Of a DNA stretch of 64,000 nucleotides, positions 42,201-49,231 are shown in pieces (position 1 is the stretch's first letter; every line of letters begins with the position of its first letter). The notes under the pieces were generated by a model. It was not told the origin of the DNA. It made no database searches and saw only the letters and a list, made by a program, of their open reading frames with translations. Origin of the DNA: Aphelocoma coerulescens. Its lineage: Eukaryota > Chordata > Aves > Passeriformes > Corvidae. Location of the stretch: contig NC_091016.1 in the NCBI RefSeq assembly GCF_041296385.1, positions 18,761,497-18,825,496 of the forward strand. The letters run 5' to 3'. Both the position numbers and the translations under genes were made by a program.

Positions 42201-44015
42201 TTTGTAAATTGCTTCACCTCCCAGGGAAATGCAGCCACATTTATGTGGGAACACAGGGATTGTGCAAAGATTGTACCCAGCAGAAGGGACAAGGGTTTAG
42301 AGATAAAAAGCAGGATCTGACTCAGGTGGGGAGGGTTGAAAACCCTGGTGGATGTTGTAACTCTTTGTCCTTGTGCAGGGAAGAACAACAACAACAAAGG
42401 GAATGTAACCTTGTTTGGATGTGTTTATAGATAGAAGGAGCATTCGTCCAGGGCATTGGGCTCTTCACCATGGAGGAGCTGCGCTACTCTCCTGAAGGGA
42501 ACTTGTACACTCGAGGGCCTGGCATGTACAAAATCCCAGCATTTGGAGACATCCCAACAGAATTCTATGTGTCTCTTCTCCGGGACTGCCCCAATAGCAA
42601 GGCAGTTTACTCATCCAAGGTACACCTGTGAGATCAGTTTGCCTCTTACTGCCCCATAACACTGCGAAGCTGAGTGGGATGAAGTAATGATTCTGTGTGT
42701 CTAAACAGTTCATCTCATTATGCCGTGGTTACTCTGAGGGCAGGATGTTTTTCTGTTTCTTATCAGAAATGTGTGTACTATCCTTTCTAGTTAGGAAGAA
42801 CTGAAATAACCTGCACATTGCTGCCGTGATTGTCCATTAGACAGAAATGAAGTGGCTTTGCTGTGTCAGAAAGCTTGTGTTTTCTTCCTGTTTCTTCTTT
42901 AATTGGACTGAGGGTTGTTTTAGCTCAGTCTTTCCTCACTGTTCCCACCTGGCACACTGGAAGCTGTTTTAGCTTCATGTTTCCTCACTGAGCACATCTG
43001 GTAGACTGAGGTTCCCATCTGGAAGGCAAAGCCTCACTCTTGCTTGTGCTCTGTCTAGGCTGTGGGAGAGCCACCTCTGTTCCTGTCTGCCTCAGTGTTT
43101 TATGCCATTAAAGATGCCATCTACTCAGCAAGGAAGGACTCTGGCCTGACAGAGGCATTCAGGCTGGACAGCCCTGCCACCCCAGAGAGGATCCGCAATG
43201 CCTGCGTGGACATCTTCACCAAAATGGTAACAGCCCCTGGTGTCACAGTCTGTTCCCTGGCCAGCCTGTCCCACGGGGAGCGTGCCTGGAAGTCACAGGG
43301 GCCTGGGATTAGGGCAGGATGGGGAGGCTGTGTCCCTGCTTCACTAGATGGGTTTTGTTTTGTGGGTGTTACCTTTCATTTAACATGCCACCAGCTGAGA
43401 GCCAAATCCGCAGCCCAGTACTGCTAAGGCTCCCACTGCAGGAAGGGCTGCTGTGCAGTACCTTTGAAATTCAGTCCATTCCATTCTCCAAGTATTGTCT
43501 GTGGAACAAAGGCACTGACTGCTTGTCCTGATGCTCCTGACTATCATCTCTCAAAGAATCATCACATATGGTGAGGGCCATGCTGTGATTTAGTGGTGTC
43601 CCTCAGAAAGGGAGGGAGAGAAAGGCAGTCCTTCAAATACTCCTTTCTTCTGAGTGTTATGGCCACAGGAGTCTCCTTAGAGGCTGTGGACTTGTACTGA
43701 AGGAGTGCAGGAGTTATCCCTGTCATTGGCTCCTCATGGGCTCCTCTATCATAGTGTTGTCACAGGGCTCTGTAAGAGTTGACCATCAGGCCTCTATCAG
43801 AAGTGCCATGAGGCAAACATTTCTGTGTTTGGAAAAACTGGGATAGGAGCTCCTATCATCACATATACAAAGTCCCCCACCTCAAAATCAGCATGGTGGG
43901 ACATGCTGAACCCTGGACAAGACCCTCATTTGTTGCTAATTCAATTATTTTTTTCTCATTACAGTGCCCTTCTGCTGAGCCAGGGACCTTTAAGCCATGG
44001 TGTGTGCGTGTGTAA
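3189..44015 (+). CDS. XDH: Xanthine dehydrogenase, spliced gene, exons 2-37 (5' partial)
   Basis: Oxidises hypoxanthine to xanthine and xanthine to uric acid in the cytosol, passing electrons from the molybdenum centre through two 2Fe-2S clusters to FAD and NAD+. Thirty-six exons join in frame to 1339 codons plus TAA; the start codon exon lies upstream of the window. Domain order: 2Fe-2S (exons 2-4), second 2Fe-2S (5-6), Cys-rich linker (7-9), FAD (10-16), linker (17-18), molybdopterin (18-37). In bovine numbering Gln767, Glu802, Arg880, Arg912, Phe914, Phe1009, Gln1040, Ala1079 and Glu1261 are all present, and counting residues across exons 17-36 reproduces these numbers without gaps. Glu802 and Arg880 separate it from aldehyde oxidases, which carry Val and Met there. 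No stop or frameshift was seen. It converges on the sulfotransferase gene downstream. Confidence 0.97.
3247..5652 (+). other. XDH: XDH intron 2, probable U12-type intron; contains a CR1 fragment
   Basis: The donor is GTATCCAG, matching the first six bases of the U12 consensus GTATCCTT. Before the CTCTCAG acceptor lies TTTTCCTTAATT (5628-5639), a full match to the U12 branch-point consensus, with the branch A about 15 bases from the junction. The phase is 1. The intron also carries the CR1 3' fragment at 4431-4583; the rest shows nothing recognisable. Confidence 0.7.
4431..4583 (+). mobile_element. CR1 LINE 3' end fragment with internal duplication
   Basis: Ends with the typical CR1 tail: ...GGTGATCTTAGAGGTCTTTTCCAACC, then ATTCTGTGATTTCTATGATT. 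A stretch of about 55 bases (ttaaggacatg...ttggcagcgtta, then ttaaagacatgg...ttggcagcatta) is present twice in tandem with divergence. Sense orientation relative to XDH. Confidence 0.75.
5653..5749 (+). CDS. XDH: XDH exon 3: first 2Fe-2S cluster cysteines
   Basis: Encodes [19 protein letters not shown] and continues to KYDPFRKKI. The three cysteines of [10 protein letters not shown] match bovine Cys43, Cys48 and Cys51, ligands of the N-terminal 2Fe-2S cluster. The split Leu codon (T plus TG) joins to exon 2. Ends in phase 2 (CT) at a perfect U12-type donor, gtatccttt. Confidence 0.97.
5750..6908 (+). other. XDH: XDH intron 3, probable U12-type intron
   Basis: The donor GTATCCTTT is a full match to the U12 consensus. 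GACCTTAATTT (6888-6898) provides a U12-like branch point with the branch A about 13 bases before the TTTTAG acceptor. The phase is 2, and U12 introns avoid phase 0. No other element is recognised in the intron. Confidence 0.8.
6909..7017 (+). CDS. XDH: XDH exon 4
   Basis: Encodes [19 protein letters not shown] through KSRLHPAQ. The Cys of TANAC matches bovine Cys73, the fourth ligand of the first 2Fe-2S cluster. The split Leu codon (CT plus C) joins to exon 3; it ends in phase 0 at gtaagc. Confidence 0.97.
8070..8196 (+). CDS. XDH: XDH exon 5: second 2Fe-2S cluster, first cysteine pair
   Basis: Encodes [17 protein letters not shown] and continues to DIEDAFQ. QCGFC matches bovine Cys113 and Cys116 of the helical 2Fe-2S domain next to the molybdenum centre. 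Acceptor ctctcag, donor gtaaaa, ends in phase 1. Confidence 0.97.
9004..9065 (+). CDS. XDH: XDH exon 6: second 2Fe-2S cluster, second cysteine pair
   Basis: Encodes [24 protein letters not shown] matches bovine Cys148 and Cys150. It is a short 62-base exon flanked by gcaatgcag and gtaagt. Confidence 0.96.
9740..10570 (+). mobile_element. Decayed CR1-type LINE reverse-transcriptase relic
   Basis: Despite many substitutions, the segment keeps wording typical of old CR1 ORF2 copies in reptile and bird genomes: cacagtgtctcaccaaaa, ggttaaaaggcaggaaa, aattcagggcaaatacatgcaaagc, gatcttggagatctggg, cttgagtactctgtgg, agattcagagaaatggaacaagg. The order matches the 3' half of ORF2. The frame is broken, so it is a dead relic in XDH intron 6. 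The identification rests on remembered consensus and the edges are approximate. Confidence 0.55.
11111..11118 (+). promoter_or_regulatory. TATA box of the LTR-like element
   Basis: TATAAAAG, preceded by two GGGCGG boxes and a CCAAT box within about 70 bases: a compact RNA polymerase II promoter pattern. Confidence 0.55.
11399..11404 (+). terminator. AATAAA poly(A) signal in the LTR-like element
   Basis: AATAAA followed by a T-rich stretch, in sense orientation inside XDH intron 6. If used, it would truncate XDH transcripts. Confidence 0.45.
11840..11908 (+). CDS. XDH: XDH exon 7: extra Cys-rich exon, first copy
   Basis: A 69-base, phase 0-0 exon encoding 23 residues, [20 protein letters not shown] and three more. 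Its CC-8 residues-CC pattern is the same as in exon 8, which has the same length and phase. Mammalian XDH has one such segment, resembling exon 8; chicken XDH, as I recall it, has both. It sits between the Fe-S and FAD domains. The function of the cysteines is unknown. Confidence 0.93.
12711..12779 (+). CDS. XDH: XDH exon 8: Cys-rich exon, second copy
   Basis: A 69-base, phase 0-0 exon encoding [20 protein letters not shown] and three more residues. This copy matches the single mammalian segment best, so it is probably the ancestral one. Flanked by ttcttcag and gtaagg. Confidence 0.95.
13236..13322 (+). CDS. XDH: XDH exon 9
   Basis: Encodes [20 protein letters not shown], then EPIFPPELM, the linker leading into the FAD domain. 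The [14 protein letters not shown] run is a family hallmark. Phase 0-0. Confidence 0.97.
14580..14721 (+). CDS. XDH: XDH exon 10: start of FAD domain
   Basis: Encodes [19 protein letters not shown] through [19 protein letters not shown] is the FAD pyrophosphate-binding loop of the molybdopterin dehydrogenase FAD-binding domain. Ends in phase 1 at gtaaga. Confidence 0.97.
15308..15400 (+). CDS. XDH: XDH exon 11
   Basis: Encodes [20 protein letters not shown], then [11 protein letters not shown], within the FAD domain. The split Gly codon joins to exon 10; ends in phase 1 at gtgagc. Confidence 0.97.
15554..15936 (+). mobile_element. CR1 LINE 3' end fragment
   Basis: Classical CR1 3' terminus: gatgtttagcctggag, cttatcactctctacaac, aggacaagaggaaatggcctcaagctgtgcc, gtgatcttggaggtattttccaacc, and the terminal ATTCTATGATTCC. 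5' truncated, sense orientation in XDH intron 11. Confidence 0.9.
16355..16506 (+). CDS. XDH: XDH exon 12
   Basis: Encodes [15 protein letters not shown] through [14 protein letters not shown] in the FAD domain. The [10 protein letters not shown] stretch packs against the flavin in the family. Phases are 1 in and 0 out. Confidence 0.97.
17327..17420 (+). CDS. XDH: XDH exon 13: flavin-binding GGN motif
   Basis: Encodes [18 protein letters not shown] through [18 protein letters not shown] is the conserved FAD-binding signature. Ile stands before GGN, where I recall Leu in bovine and chicken, a conservative change. Confidence 0.97.
18246..18355 (+). CDS. XDH: XDH exon 14
   Basis: Encodes [19 protein letters not shown] through EIPYSRK in the FAD domain. 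[11 protein letters not shown] corresponds to the region contacting flavin and NAD in mammalian enzymes. Phases are 1 in and 0 out. Confidence 0.97.
21134..21318 (+). CDS. XDH: XDH exon 15: C-terminal FAD subdomain
   Basis: Encodes [20 protein letters not shown] through [11 protein letters not shown], the CO-dehydrogenase flavoprotein C-terminal fold. The DDIAIV motif is conserved. Ends in phase 2 at gtagga. Confidence 0.97.
21757..22027 (+). mobile_element. CR1 LINE 3' end fragment
   Basis: Contains gcatgaagctgtgtcagggg, ttcttcacccagagggtgg, tggagctggactcgatgatcc and cccttccaactc, ending in ATTCCATGATTCTGTG. 5' truncated, sense orientation in XDH intron 15, ending only about 70 bases before exon 16. 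Confidence 0.9.
22100..22268 (+). CDS. XDH: XDH exon 16
   Basis: Encodes [20 protein letters not shown] through [10 protein letters not shown], the end of the FAD domain. Donor gtgagt. Confidence 0.97.
22714..22803 (+). CDS. XDH: XDH exon 17: FAD-to-molybdopterin linker
   Basis: Encodes [20 protein letters not shown], then [10 protein letters not shown]. The Cys equals mammalian Cys535 and the Lys of FHK equals Lys551, the linker residues involved in dehydrogenase-to-oxidase conversion in mammals. A second copy of the donor sequence lies 20 bases downstream. Confidence 0.97.
23480..23649 (+). CDS. XDH: XDH exon 18: start of molybdopterin domain
   Basis: Encodes [20 protein letters not shown] through [13 protein letters not shown] and [10 protein letters not shown] are the conserved entry into the molybdopterin-binding domain. 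Ends in phase 2. Confidence 0.97.
26069..26192 (+). CDS. XDH: XDH exon 19
   Basis: Encodes [20 protein letters not shown] through DETVFAKDV in the molybdopterin domain. Phases are 2 in and 0 out, donor gtatgt. Confidence 0.97.
26603..26722 (+). CDS. XDH: XDH exon 20
   Basis: Encodes [20 protein letters not shown] through [11 protein letters not shown] in the molybdopterin domain. Phase 0-0. Confidence 0.97.
28212..28308 (+). CDS. XDH: XDH exon 21
   Basis: Encodes [20 protein letters not shown], then [12 protein letters not shown], in the molybdopterin domain. Ends in phase 1. Confidence 0.97.
29319..29443 (+). CDS. XDH: XDH exon 22: Gln767 exon
   Basis: Encodes [15 protein letters not shown] through [11 protein letters not shown]. 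The Gln of STQN falls at bovine position 767, next to the molybdenum cofactor. Confidence 0.97.
29558..29616 (+). repeat. Tandem duplication, 29/30-base unit
   Basis: The unit tggagttgagtatggga...gtccatatcca is present twice in direct tandem with one-base differences, in XDH intron 22. Confidence 0.85.
30001..30050 (+). repeat. Short tandem duplication, 26-base period
   Basis: cctcagggatcaaacgctgg is followed 26 bases later by cctcagagatcaaatgctgg. Intron 22 of XDH. Confidence 0.75.
30179..30312 (+). CDS. XDH: XDH exon 23: Glu802 exon
   Basis: Encodes [20 protein letters not shown], then [10 protein letters not shown] and on to [14 protein letters not shown] is the molybdopterin-binding loop with Glu802 (bovine), which contacts the purine substrate and is Val in aldehyde oxidases. 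Confidence 0.98.
31730..31817 (+). CDS. XDH: XDH exon 24
   Basis: Encodes [20 protein letters not shown], then RHPFLGRYK, in the molybdopterin domain. Phases are 2 in and 0 out. Confidence 0.97.
32451..32537 (+). CDS. XDH: XDH exon 25
   Basis: Encodes [20 protein letters not shown], then GNSVDLSHG. Phase 0-0. Confidence 0.97.
33962..34153 (+). CDS. XDH: XDH exon 26: Arg880, Arg912 and Phe914 exon
   Basis: Encodes [20 protein letters not shown] through CGLPPEE. The Arg of VMDR is at bovine 880, the substrate-orienting residue that is Met in aldehyde oxidases. AFRGFGG carries Arg912 and the substrate-stacking Phe914. Confidence 0.98.
34629..34774 (+). CDS. XDH: XDH exon 27
   Basis: Encodes [17 protein letters not shown] through RKKLIEEFN. 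Ends in phase 2 at gtgagt. Confidence 0.97.
35370..35451 (+). CDS. XDH: XDH exon 28: Phe1009; Arg at the Cys992 position
   Basis: Encodes [20 protein letters not shown], then TVPFLNQ. The Phe of GISF is Phe1009, which stacks on substrate. Counting back 17 residues puts Arg (codon 35377-35379) at bovine position 992, which is Cys in mammals. The donor gtccgt is a weak GT site. Confidence 0.97.
36018..36113 (+). CDS. XDH: XDH exon 29: Gln1040 exon
   Basis: Encodes [20 protein letters not shown], then [12 protein letters not shown]. Gly1039 and Gln1040 of EMGQG contact the molybdenum cofactor. Confidence 0.98.
36814..36942 (+). CDS. XDH: XDH exon 30: Ala1079 exon
   Basis: Encodes [20 protein letters not shown] through [14 protein letters not shown] carries Ala1079 of the substrate pocket. 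Donor gtatgg. Confidence 0.97.
37953..38027 (+). CDS. XDH: XDH exon 31
   Basis: Encodes [20 protein letters not shown], then SWEDW. Phase 0-0; acceptor tttctag, donor gtaagc. Confidence 0.97.
38881..38933 (+). CDS. XDH: XDH exon 32
   Basis: A short 53-base exon encoding [17 protein letters not shown]. Ends in phase 2 at gtgagt. Confidence 0.96.
40039..40153 (+). CDS. XDH: XDH exon 33
   Basis: Encodes [20 protein letters not shown] through IDCLTGDHK. The acceptor is gcatcaag, a less common AAG after a T-rich tract. The split Arg codon joins to exon 32. Confidence 0.97.
40803..40868 (+). CDS. XDH: XDH exon 34
   Basis: Encodes [20 protein letters not shown], then GQ. The [12 protein letters not shown] run is a strongly conserved molybdopterin-domain motif. 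Phase 0-0. Confidence 0.97.
42431..42619 (+). CDS. XDH: XDH exon 35
   Basis: Encodes [20 protein letters not shown] through [10 protein letters not shown]. The GPGMYKIP stretch lies in this exon. Phase 0-0, donor gtacac. Confidence 0.97.
42916..43015 (+). repeat. Imperfect tandem duplication, period about 49 bases
   Basis: gttttagctcagtctttcctcact...ctggcacactgg is followed by gttttagcttcatgtttcctcactg...tctggtagactg. It is divergent, in XDH intron 35, ending about 45 bases before the acceptor of exon 36. Confidence 0.6.
43059..43226 (+). CDS. XDH: XDH exon 36: catalytic Glu1261 exon
   Basis: Encodes [20 protein letters not shown] through VDIFTKM. Glu of AVGEPPLF is Glu1261, the catalytic base that activates the Mo-OH for attack on the purine. 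Phase 0-0. Confidence 0.98.
43965..44015 (+). CDS. XDH: XDH exon 37: C terminus and stop
   Basis: Encodes [16 protein letters not shown], then TAA at 44013-44015. The PW-VRV ending fits the family C terminus. The following bases are 3' UTR. Confidence 0.95.
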   Translation, partial: CPSAEPGTFKPWCVRV

Positions 44016-44696
44016 GAGGAAAGTTTGAGGAGTAAACTCTGCTGAAACTGAGCTTACACCAGAGGAACCACAAGGCAGTAGGACTATAATGGAGAAAAAA
44101 AGTATCTGTGTTCATGTGGCTCACCCACTGGTTCATGGAGCTTTCACATTTAATTGTCCAATCATTGTTTTCTCTGCGAGAGGGAATTGCTGCCAGATTA
44201 TAGCTGTGATGTAAATTCAAATGAAGTGGAAGGTGATGTTATCCAGGTGTAATTGAAAAATCTTATAGGTTTCCTATAAAATTGCTGCAAGGACGCTTCT
44301 TAACAGCCAATGTGAAATAGCAGGGTGGTTGTTTCTTCTTTTTCCTGCTAAAGGGAAAAGAGGTATCACCTTGTGATGCTATGCCAAAAAGGACTTAAAT
44401 GTGTTGAGCCCAGACACAGAGCCCTCTAGCTAAGATGGGGGAAAGTGTAAGAGGTGCTGAGGGCTGGACCCTGCTGTGTCCCCTCTGCACACAACGCCAG
44501 GTACATCCTAGAGGGAGATGAGCAGGACTTTTGATGTTGGCTAATGAAGATGGTCTTACCTGTGTAACAAAAGTGTTTCAGAGGAAAAGGCTAAAATGGG
44601 ACCAGTAACTGATTTACGCCAAGTTCAATGACTGCTGCTTTGTCCGCACCTGGGCTTTAACGAGATCTTAGTTCAAGTGCTACCTTGTCTTCTTTG

Positions 44697-44702
44697 ATTA
44701 AA
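44697..44702 (+). terminator. XDH: Candidate XDH poly(A) signal ATTAAA
   Basis: ATTAAA about 680 bases after the stop codon, within an A-rich stretch. It is a common poly(A) signal variant, but usage cannot be judged from sequence alone. Confidence 0.3.
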
Positions 44703-46334
44703 GATAAAAACTAAATATACCAAGAGGACTTCCAGCAAGATGGTGCTTTGTTTGACCCACTCTTTTCCCATCCCCCACCTTCGCATCTTTCCCCATCCTT
44801 TAAATAAGAAAGGACATCAGAGACCTTAGAGTAACAGAGAAATTTGCTCATCGATGTTCCCAAGGCAATTTATACCAGCCTTAGCAAGGGGTACCAGGAG
44901 GTTGGACACAGCTGGGGATTAGCTGGCTCTGGGTGACCTCTAGGATCAATCCCTTGCTGTCATGGCCTTGCCTTCTTTCCAAGAGAACTCTTAGTTTTGC
45001 TGAATGTAAGAGAATGGGTACATTTTGCCACAGGGACTGCTTGTCTAAAAAATGTGCTGACTGTGTGATGACCTGGTGTCACTTGGATTGAGTATATTTT
45101 TCATGTTGGATTTAGTGCTGGGCATCCCTCCCAACAGGTTTTGTCACTGTCAGATTCAACACTGGAGCACCATGTTATCTCTAGATGGTGTCAGCCATGT
45201 ACTATGCCTGCTTATCATTTGCAAACTTTTATCTGTTTCTCTGGCCCACAGCTGTATTAAAATGTCCTTTTTCTCTTTGCACTCCCAGGGCCATCAAAAA
45301 ATATGGTGCAAGAGGATGTAAGTCCTTATATAAAATTTTGCTCACATACAAACTTCTTAAAGTTGGCCTCCTGCTTCAGTGTGAAATATTTTTTTAAGCA
45401 CTCCAGGGTATATTGCTTGGAAAGGTGTAGGTTTATTTCTCAAATATTATGGATCTACCATCTAGAAGAAGGGAATTTGTGTATGTGAGTTGCAGGAAGT
45501 ATTTTGTTGGGCTTGCTATGTAATTGTTTTACTAATTGAAATACGATAGTGGTGTTTCTTAAGCTCTGAGGTACTGGGCAAGAACACGTTTTTGTTTCGT
45601 CCTGAAAGTTGGTAATATGTAAAAAACCTCTCAGAGAAGAAAACGTGATAATTTATGTGAAAGAACAGCTATTGGAGCCCGTGTATCCACATTCATGGGT
45701 GACCAGGGAGAGATGCAAAACACAAAGTCTGTAAGGTAGACTGGTATCAGCTCTGTTTCTGTGAATTCCATCTCGTGGGATTGCTGGACATGCTCATTCA
45801 GATCAGGATGAGAAATACAAAGGTAATGTGTGTTAATGCAGAGCATGGGGAAACAGACAGAGTGGGATATCAAGGAGCTCCCAGTGTTGTTCCACAGGAA
45901 AGTGGCAACTGTTCACAATAGGCCTGCTGCCTGTGAGAGTCCTGGGACATGGTGGGATGTCACCAGCAGGATGAGTAGGTGCTCTTTCTCCCCCTGATTC
46001 TGGAATTTTCATCATTTCAGGATGGGTTTGTGAGTAGCTCACACAGTTGCAGTGACTGCCTGGTCAGGTGAAATTTTTTTAAATTAGATGTATCAAGTCT
46101 CTGTTTTGCTATTTGCTTTGTGAGTTAATTGGAAGTGTATTTGCCACGTTCTGTGTACATGCAGTGGTCAGAGCAGACCTGTAGGGCCAGTTTTGCTGCA
46201 GCATCAGTGAGCCACTCTCTTCCAGGCACCAGCCCTGGCCCTCACACCCAGCCCAGCTTGGGGCCCTCTTGATTCCCTTGCTCAGCTGATGGAGGGAGGG
46301 AACACCTTCCTTTTGGGGTGCACTGGAATTGGAT

Positions 46335-46376
46335 GTTAATTATATCAAACACCTGGGGAGGGCAATGGTATAAAAT
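46335..46376 (+). promoter_or_regulatory. HNF1-like site followed by TATA box
   Basis: GTTAATTATATCAAAC (46335-46350) is close to the HNF1 palindrome GTTAATNATTAAC, and TATAAAAT follows at 46369-46376. The spacing resembles a liver or kidney promoter on the + strand. No downstream ORF of note exists, so any product would be non-coding or the site is inert. Confidence 0.35.
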
Positions 46377-47196
46377 CAGGGTTGCAAAACACTGGTTTTG
46401 AGGGTGTAGGGAAAAGGGAAGCTTGGAGGCTAATAGGAATTTACAGAAAGATCATTGTAATACCTGCCTATGCTGTGGGACTCTAAGGAAGACGAAGCTG
46501 AGGTTTTCATGTCACCTCTCAATGTCTGAACATTTCATACATTGCTTTCCCGTGGAACTAAATGGCAGGCACCTTAGGAAAGGACTGGGACCTGCTGGGG
46601 AGGCTGGCAGGAAGAGGAGATCTCTGACTTGAGGTGTGCTCTGCATTACAAAGCTGTGGGGGAGCAGCTCTCCTGCCCTGAGTGTACAGCACTGTCCCCT
46701 GTCAGGTGCTGTGTCCCATCTCCTCACACACATCTTGCTGTGTGGGGTCTCAGCTCGCCATCACTGGAGGGAAAGCTACTCATGAAGAGAAAAATGTTCC
46801 TTTTCTAGTTCTTTCCAGTGAAATAGAGCATGGATGCAGGACTCTAATTTAATGACATATAATTGGAAATTTGCTGCTTTTCTTCTTCCAGAAGTCTATC
46901 CTCAGAAGAGGAACTATGCCATCTTGCTAGACTGTAAAGTACTGCGCACAATAACGGCACTTAAATAGTAATTACTGCAGCTGGAGGGTTTGTGGGAGTG
47001 TGAAAGGAGCCCAGCTGATTGGATGTCTTAATGCTGTTAGTTGCATGGCCTTCTGTGAGAGAGGGAGGCCAAGATTTTGGTAATTGTTTTAGGTCAGTTC
47101 TAACTCAACAGTTTTCACCATCATTCTTTAATGAGCATTGTCAAACTGGAATCATGAATGTATGTGGGATTCTCTGTGAATGTTACAACATTGCAA

Positions 47197-47202
47197 AATA
47201 AA
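47197..47202 (+). terminator. Candidate distal poly(A) signal AATAAA
   Basis: AATAAA about 3.2 kb after the XDH stop. It could end a long XDH 3' UTR or a separate transcript starting near 46400. Confidence 0.25.
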
Positions 47203-48431
47203 GCTGCTAAATACTCTGGAAACAAGTATGCTATGGTAAGAGTCTGTCAGGATTCGAAATCTAGACAAATTCAGCTCATCCTTGTGTTTGTTTGATGAAG
47301 ATGGATCCTTCCCAGGGGCTGTGAGTCAGATCAGCTCAGTGACCAAAGGTGGGAGAGGGCAGGTGGTTGCTCTGGGCTGCCCAGCTGGATGAAGCAGTGA
47401 GCCAGCTGGAGAGACTGGGCCTCTGTCTGGCCACACTGGCAGACAAGTCCAAAAGAAAGCAGAGTCAGTCCTCACGCTTTTCTACAAGCAGGAGCTTGTA
47501 GTAGCCACATCCTGTTTTCCATAGCAGCACAGGTGCATTCTGATGCTTCTAGCTGCCTCCACAGGGCCCAGCAGTTGCTGATACAAGGTAGAAGGCAGTC
47601 TGCCTGATGCTGTGGGTGGTACCTGGTCCACACTGACACTTCCTTGTCTCAGGGCTAGTGCACCAAGCTGAAAGCTGGCCTTGGCCCATTGGAGTCAGCC
47701 CTGGAAGGAGGGGAGGCAAACTCTAAACCTGTGAATGGAGCAAGCATTGGGTCCCATCGCCAGGGCCCACTTGAGCCCAAACACGTGGGAGATGAGGCTG
47801 TAAAACAGGAACAATTCACACAGAACAGGTAAGACCAAGCAATGGGCCAGGCCTGACCTTCCCTGAGCATGAAAAGACTGGGAACACTGCCAGTGGTTCC
47901 CCAGGAGGGTGTGCCACCTTGTGTCAGATCTCAGCCTCCAGGTGACATGCTCCTTTGTGAGCTCTCCTTGTACCTGTGTCAGGAGCCTTGTCATGAAGAA
48001 GCCATTGCCAAACCTCTTGGACCAACATGGAGCCCAGAATAGGAAATGTCAGTGTGGGCACAGCACATGTGATGCTGCTGTGGTTTGCAGCAGGTCCACT
48101 CCACCCCACCCCAAACTGCTCAGTTTAACCCATCACAATTAAGTTCATGCAGTTTTCCAAGTCCCAGTGCCACAAGTTCCCTAGTGCCTGCTCTGACCAG
48201 GATATGTTTAAACACAATATGTCTTGTTATGTTTAAATACAATTCAACCATATTGATCCCCAGTCCCTGGCAGTGGTCTGTCTTGCCTCTCTGATGAGTC
48301 TTTTGGGCTGTGACATGGAAAACCTCACTGCAAGCAGCTGGGAAGCAAAGGCCTGTCAGTATCTTGAAGCACTTTCTTTTGGATTAGTGCTCCCTGAAGC
48401 AGCTCCTCCATGCAGGCTATTTCTCCCAGGT

Positions 48432-49231
48432 CTATGCGGTGATGGGGTGCTCTGACAGGAAACTGCTAGGAAACAGGAAAGCTGCAAGGTCCTCACGGTA
48501 GAAATGAGACAGCTGCTTCTTCTGCTGGGCAGACAGCTCGCTGAACATCTGCTCTGACAACCACCTGTAGGTGCGCTGCACTTGCCTGTCAGTGAGCTCG
48601 GGGAGGAAGCTTCCCACAGGCAGCCCAGCCCGCTGCAGCAGCTGGTCCAGCTCCTGCCTGAGGAAGCCAAACATCACCACGTAGTCATACTGGATGAGGC
48701 AGGGCTGGCACAGGCTGACCAGTGGTTTCCAAGCCATGCTGCCACTGTGCATTTCACTGTCTAGGACTTCCTGGATGAAGCTGCTGAAGGATGGGCTGCT
48801 GCCCATGCCTCGCAGGAATGTGGCGATCAGCCTGTGGAAAGGGTCCCTGATAAAGAGCACTTTGGTGTAAGACCCCAGCATGGCCTTTATCTCCGTCTGC
48901 TTGAACTTGCTCAGCTGTGTCTCCTTAGCATGTAGCCGGCGGTAGGGGACTGGCGCTGGCAGCGTCACATTGGCCTCCTCTAGCTTCTGCAGAAGCTGCT
49001 GCCATTCCTCCACCCCTGTTGATGGCACTTGGCAGTACAGGAAGTCCAGCTTGGTGTTCACCCTCAGACTCGGGAGCAGGGAGGCTCTCTTGACCTGGCT
49101 GCTCAGCAGCATGGTGATTTTGTCTGCTGGGCTGCAGAAAGTTCTCAATCTCCTCTTCCTGATCTGCTGGACGTGAAGGAAGGTGTCCAGTGCCAAAGTG
49201 AAGCCCTTCTCTGCCTTGGGGGCCAAGTCAC
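48432..49231 (-). CDS. Sulfotransferase-like gene, exon 2 (lumenal domain and stop)
   Basis: An 800-base terminal coding exon from GDLAPKAEKG to SSFLSEHPITA and stop. The start is set by the acceptor (minus strand ...gtgtttcccag) whose phase fits exon 1. The in-frame Met further upstream, at 49298, would give a product without a signal anchor and is not preferred. Confidence 0.9.

Larger units (their letters stand above)
44016..48431 (+). other. XDH 3' UTR and XDH-sulfotransferase intergenic region
   Basis: No coding exon is supported here. It contains the start of the XDH 3' UTR (end uncertain), ATTAAA at 44697-44702, AATAAA at 47197-47202, an HNF1-like plus TATA pair at 46335-46376, and the 3' UTR of the converging sulfotransferase gene near the right edge. 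Short ORFs on both strands show no family resemblance. Confidence 0.6.

Noticed and set aside
3189..44015. Aldehyde oxidase (AOX) instead of XDH
   Set aside because: Glu802 and Arg880 equivalents are present; aldehyde oxidases carry Val and Met at these sites.
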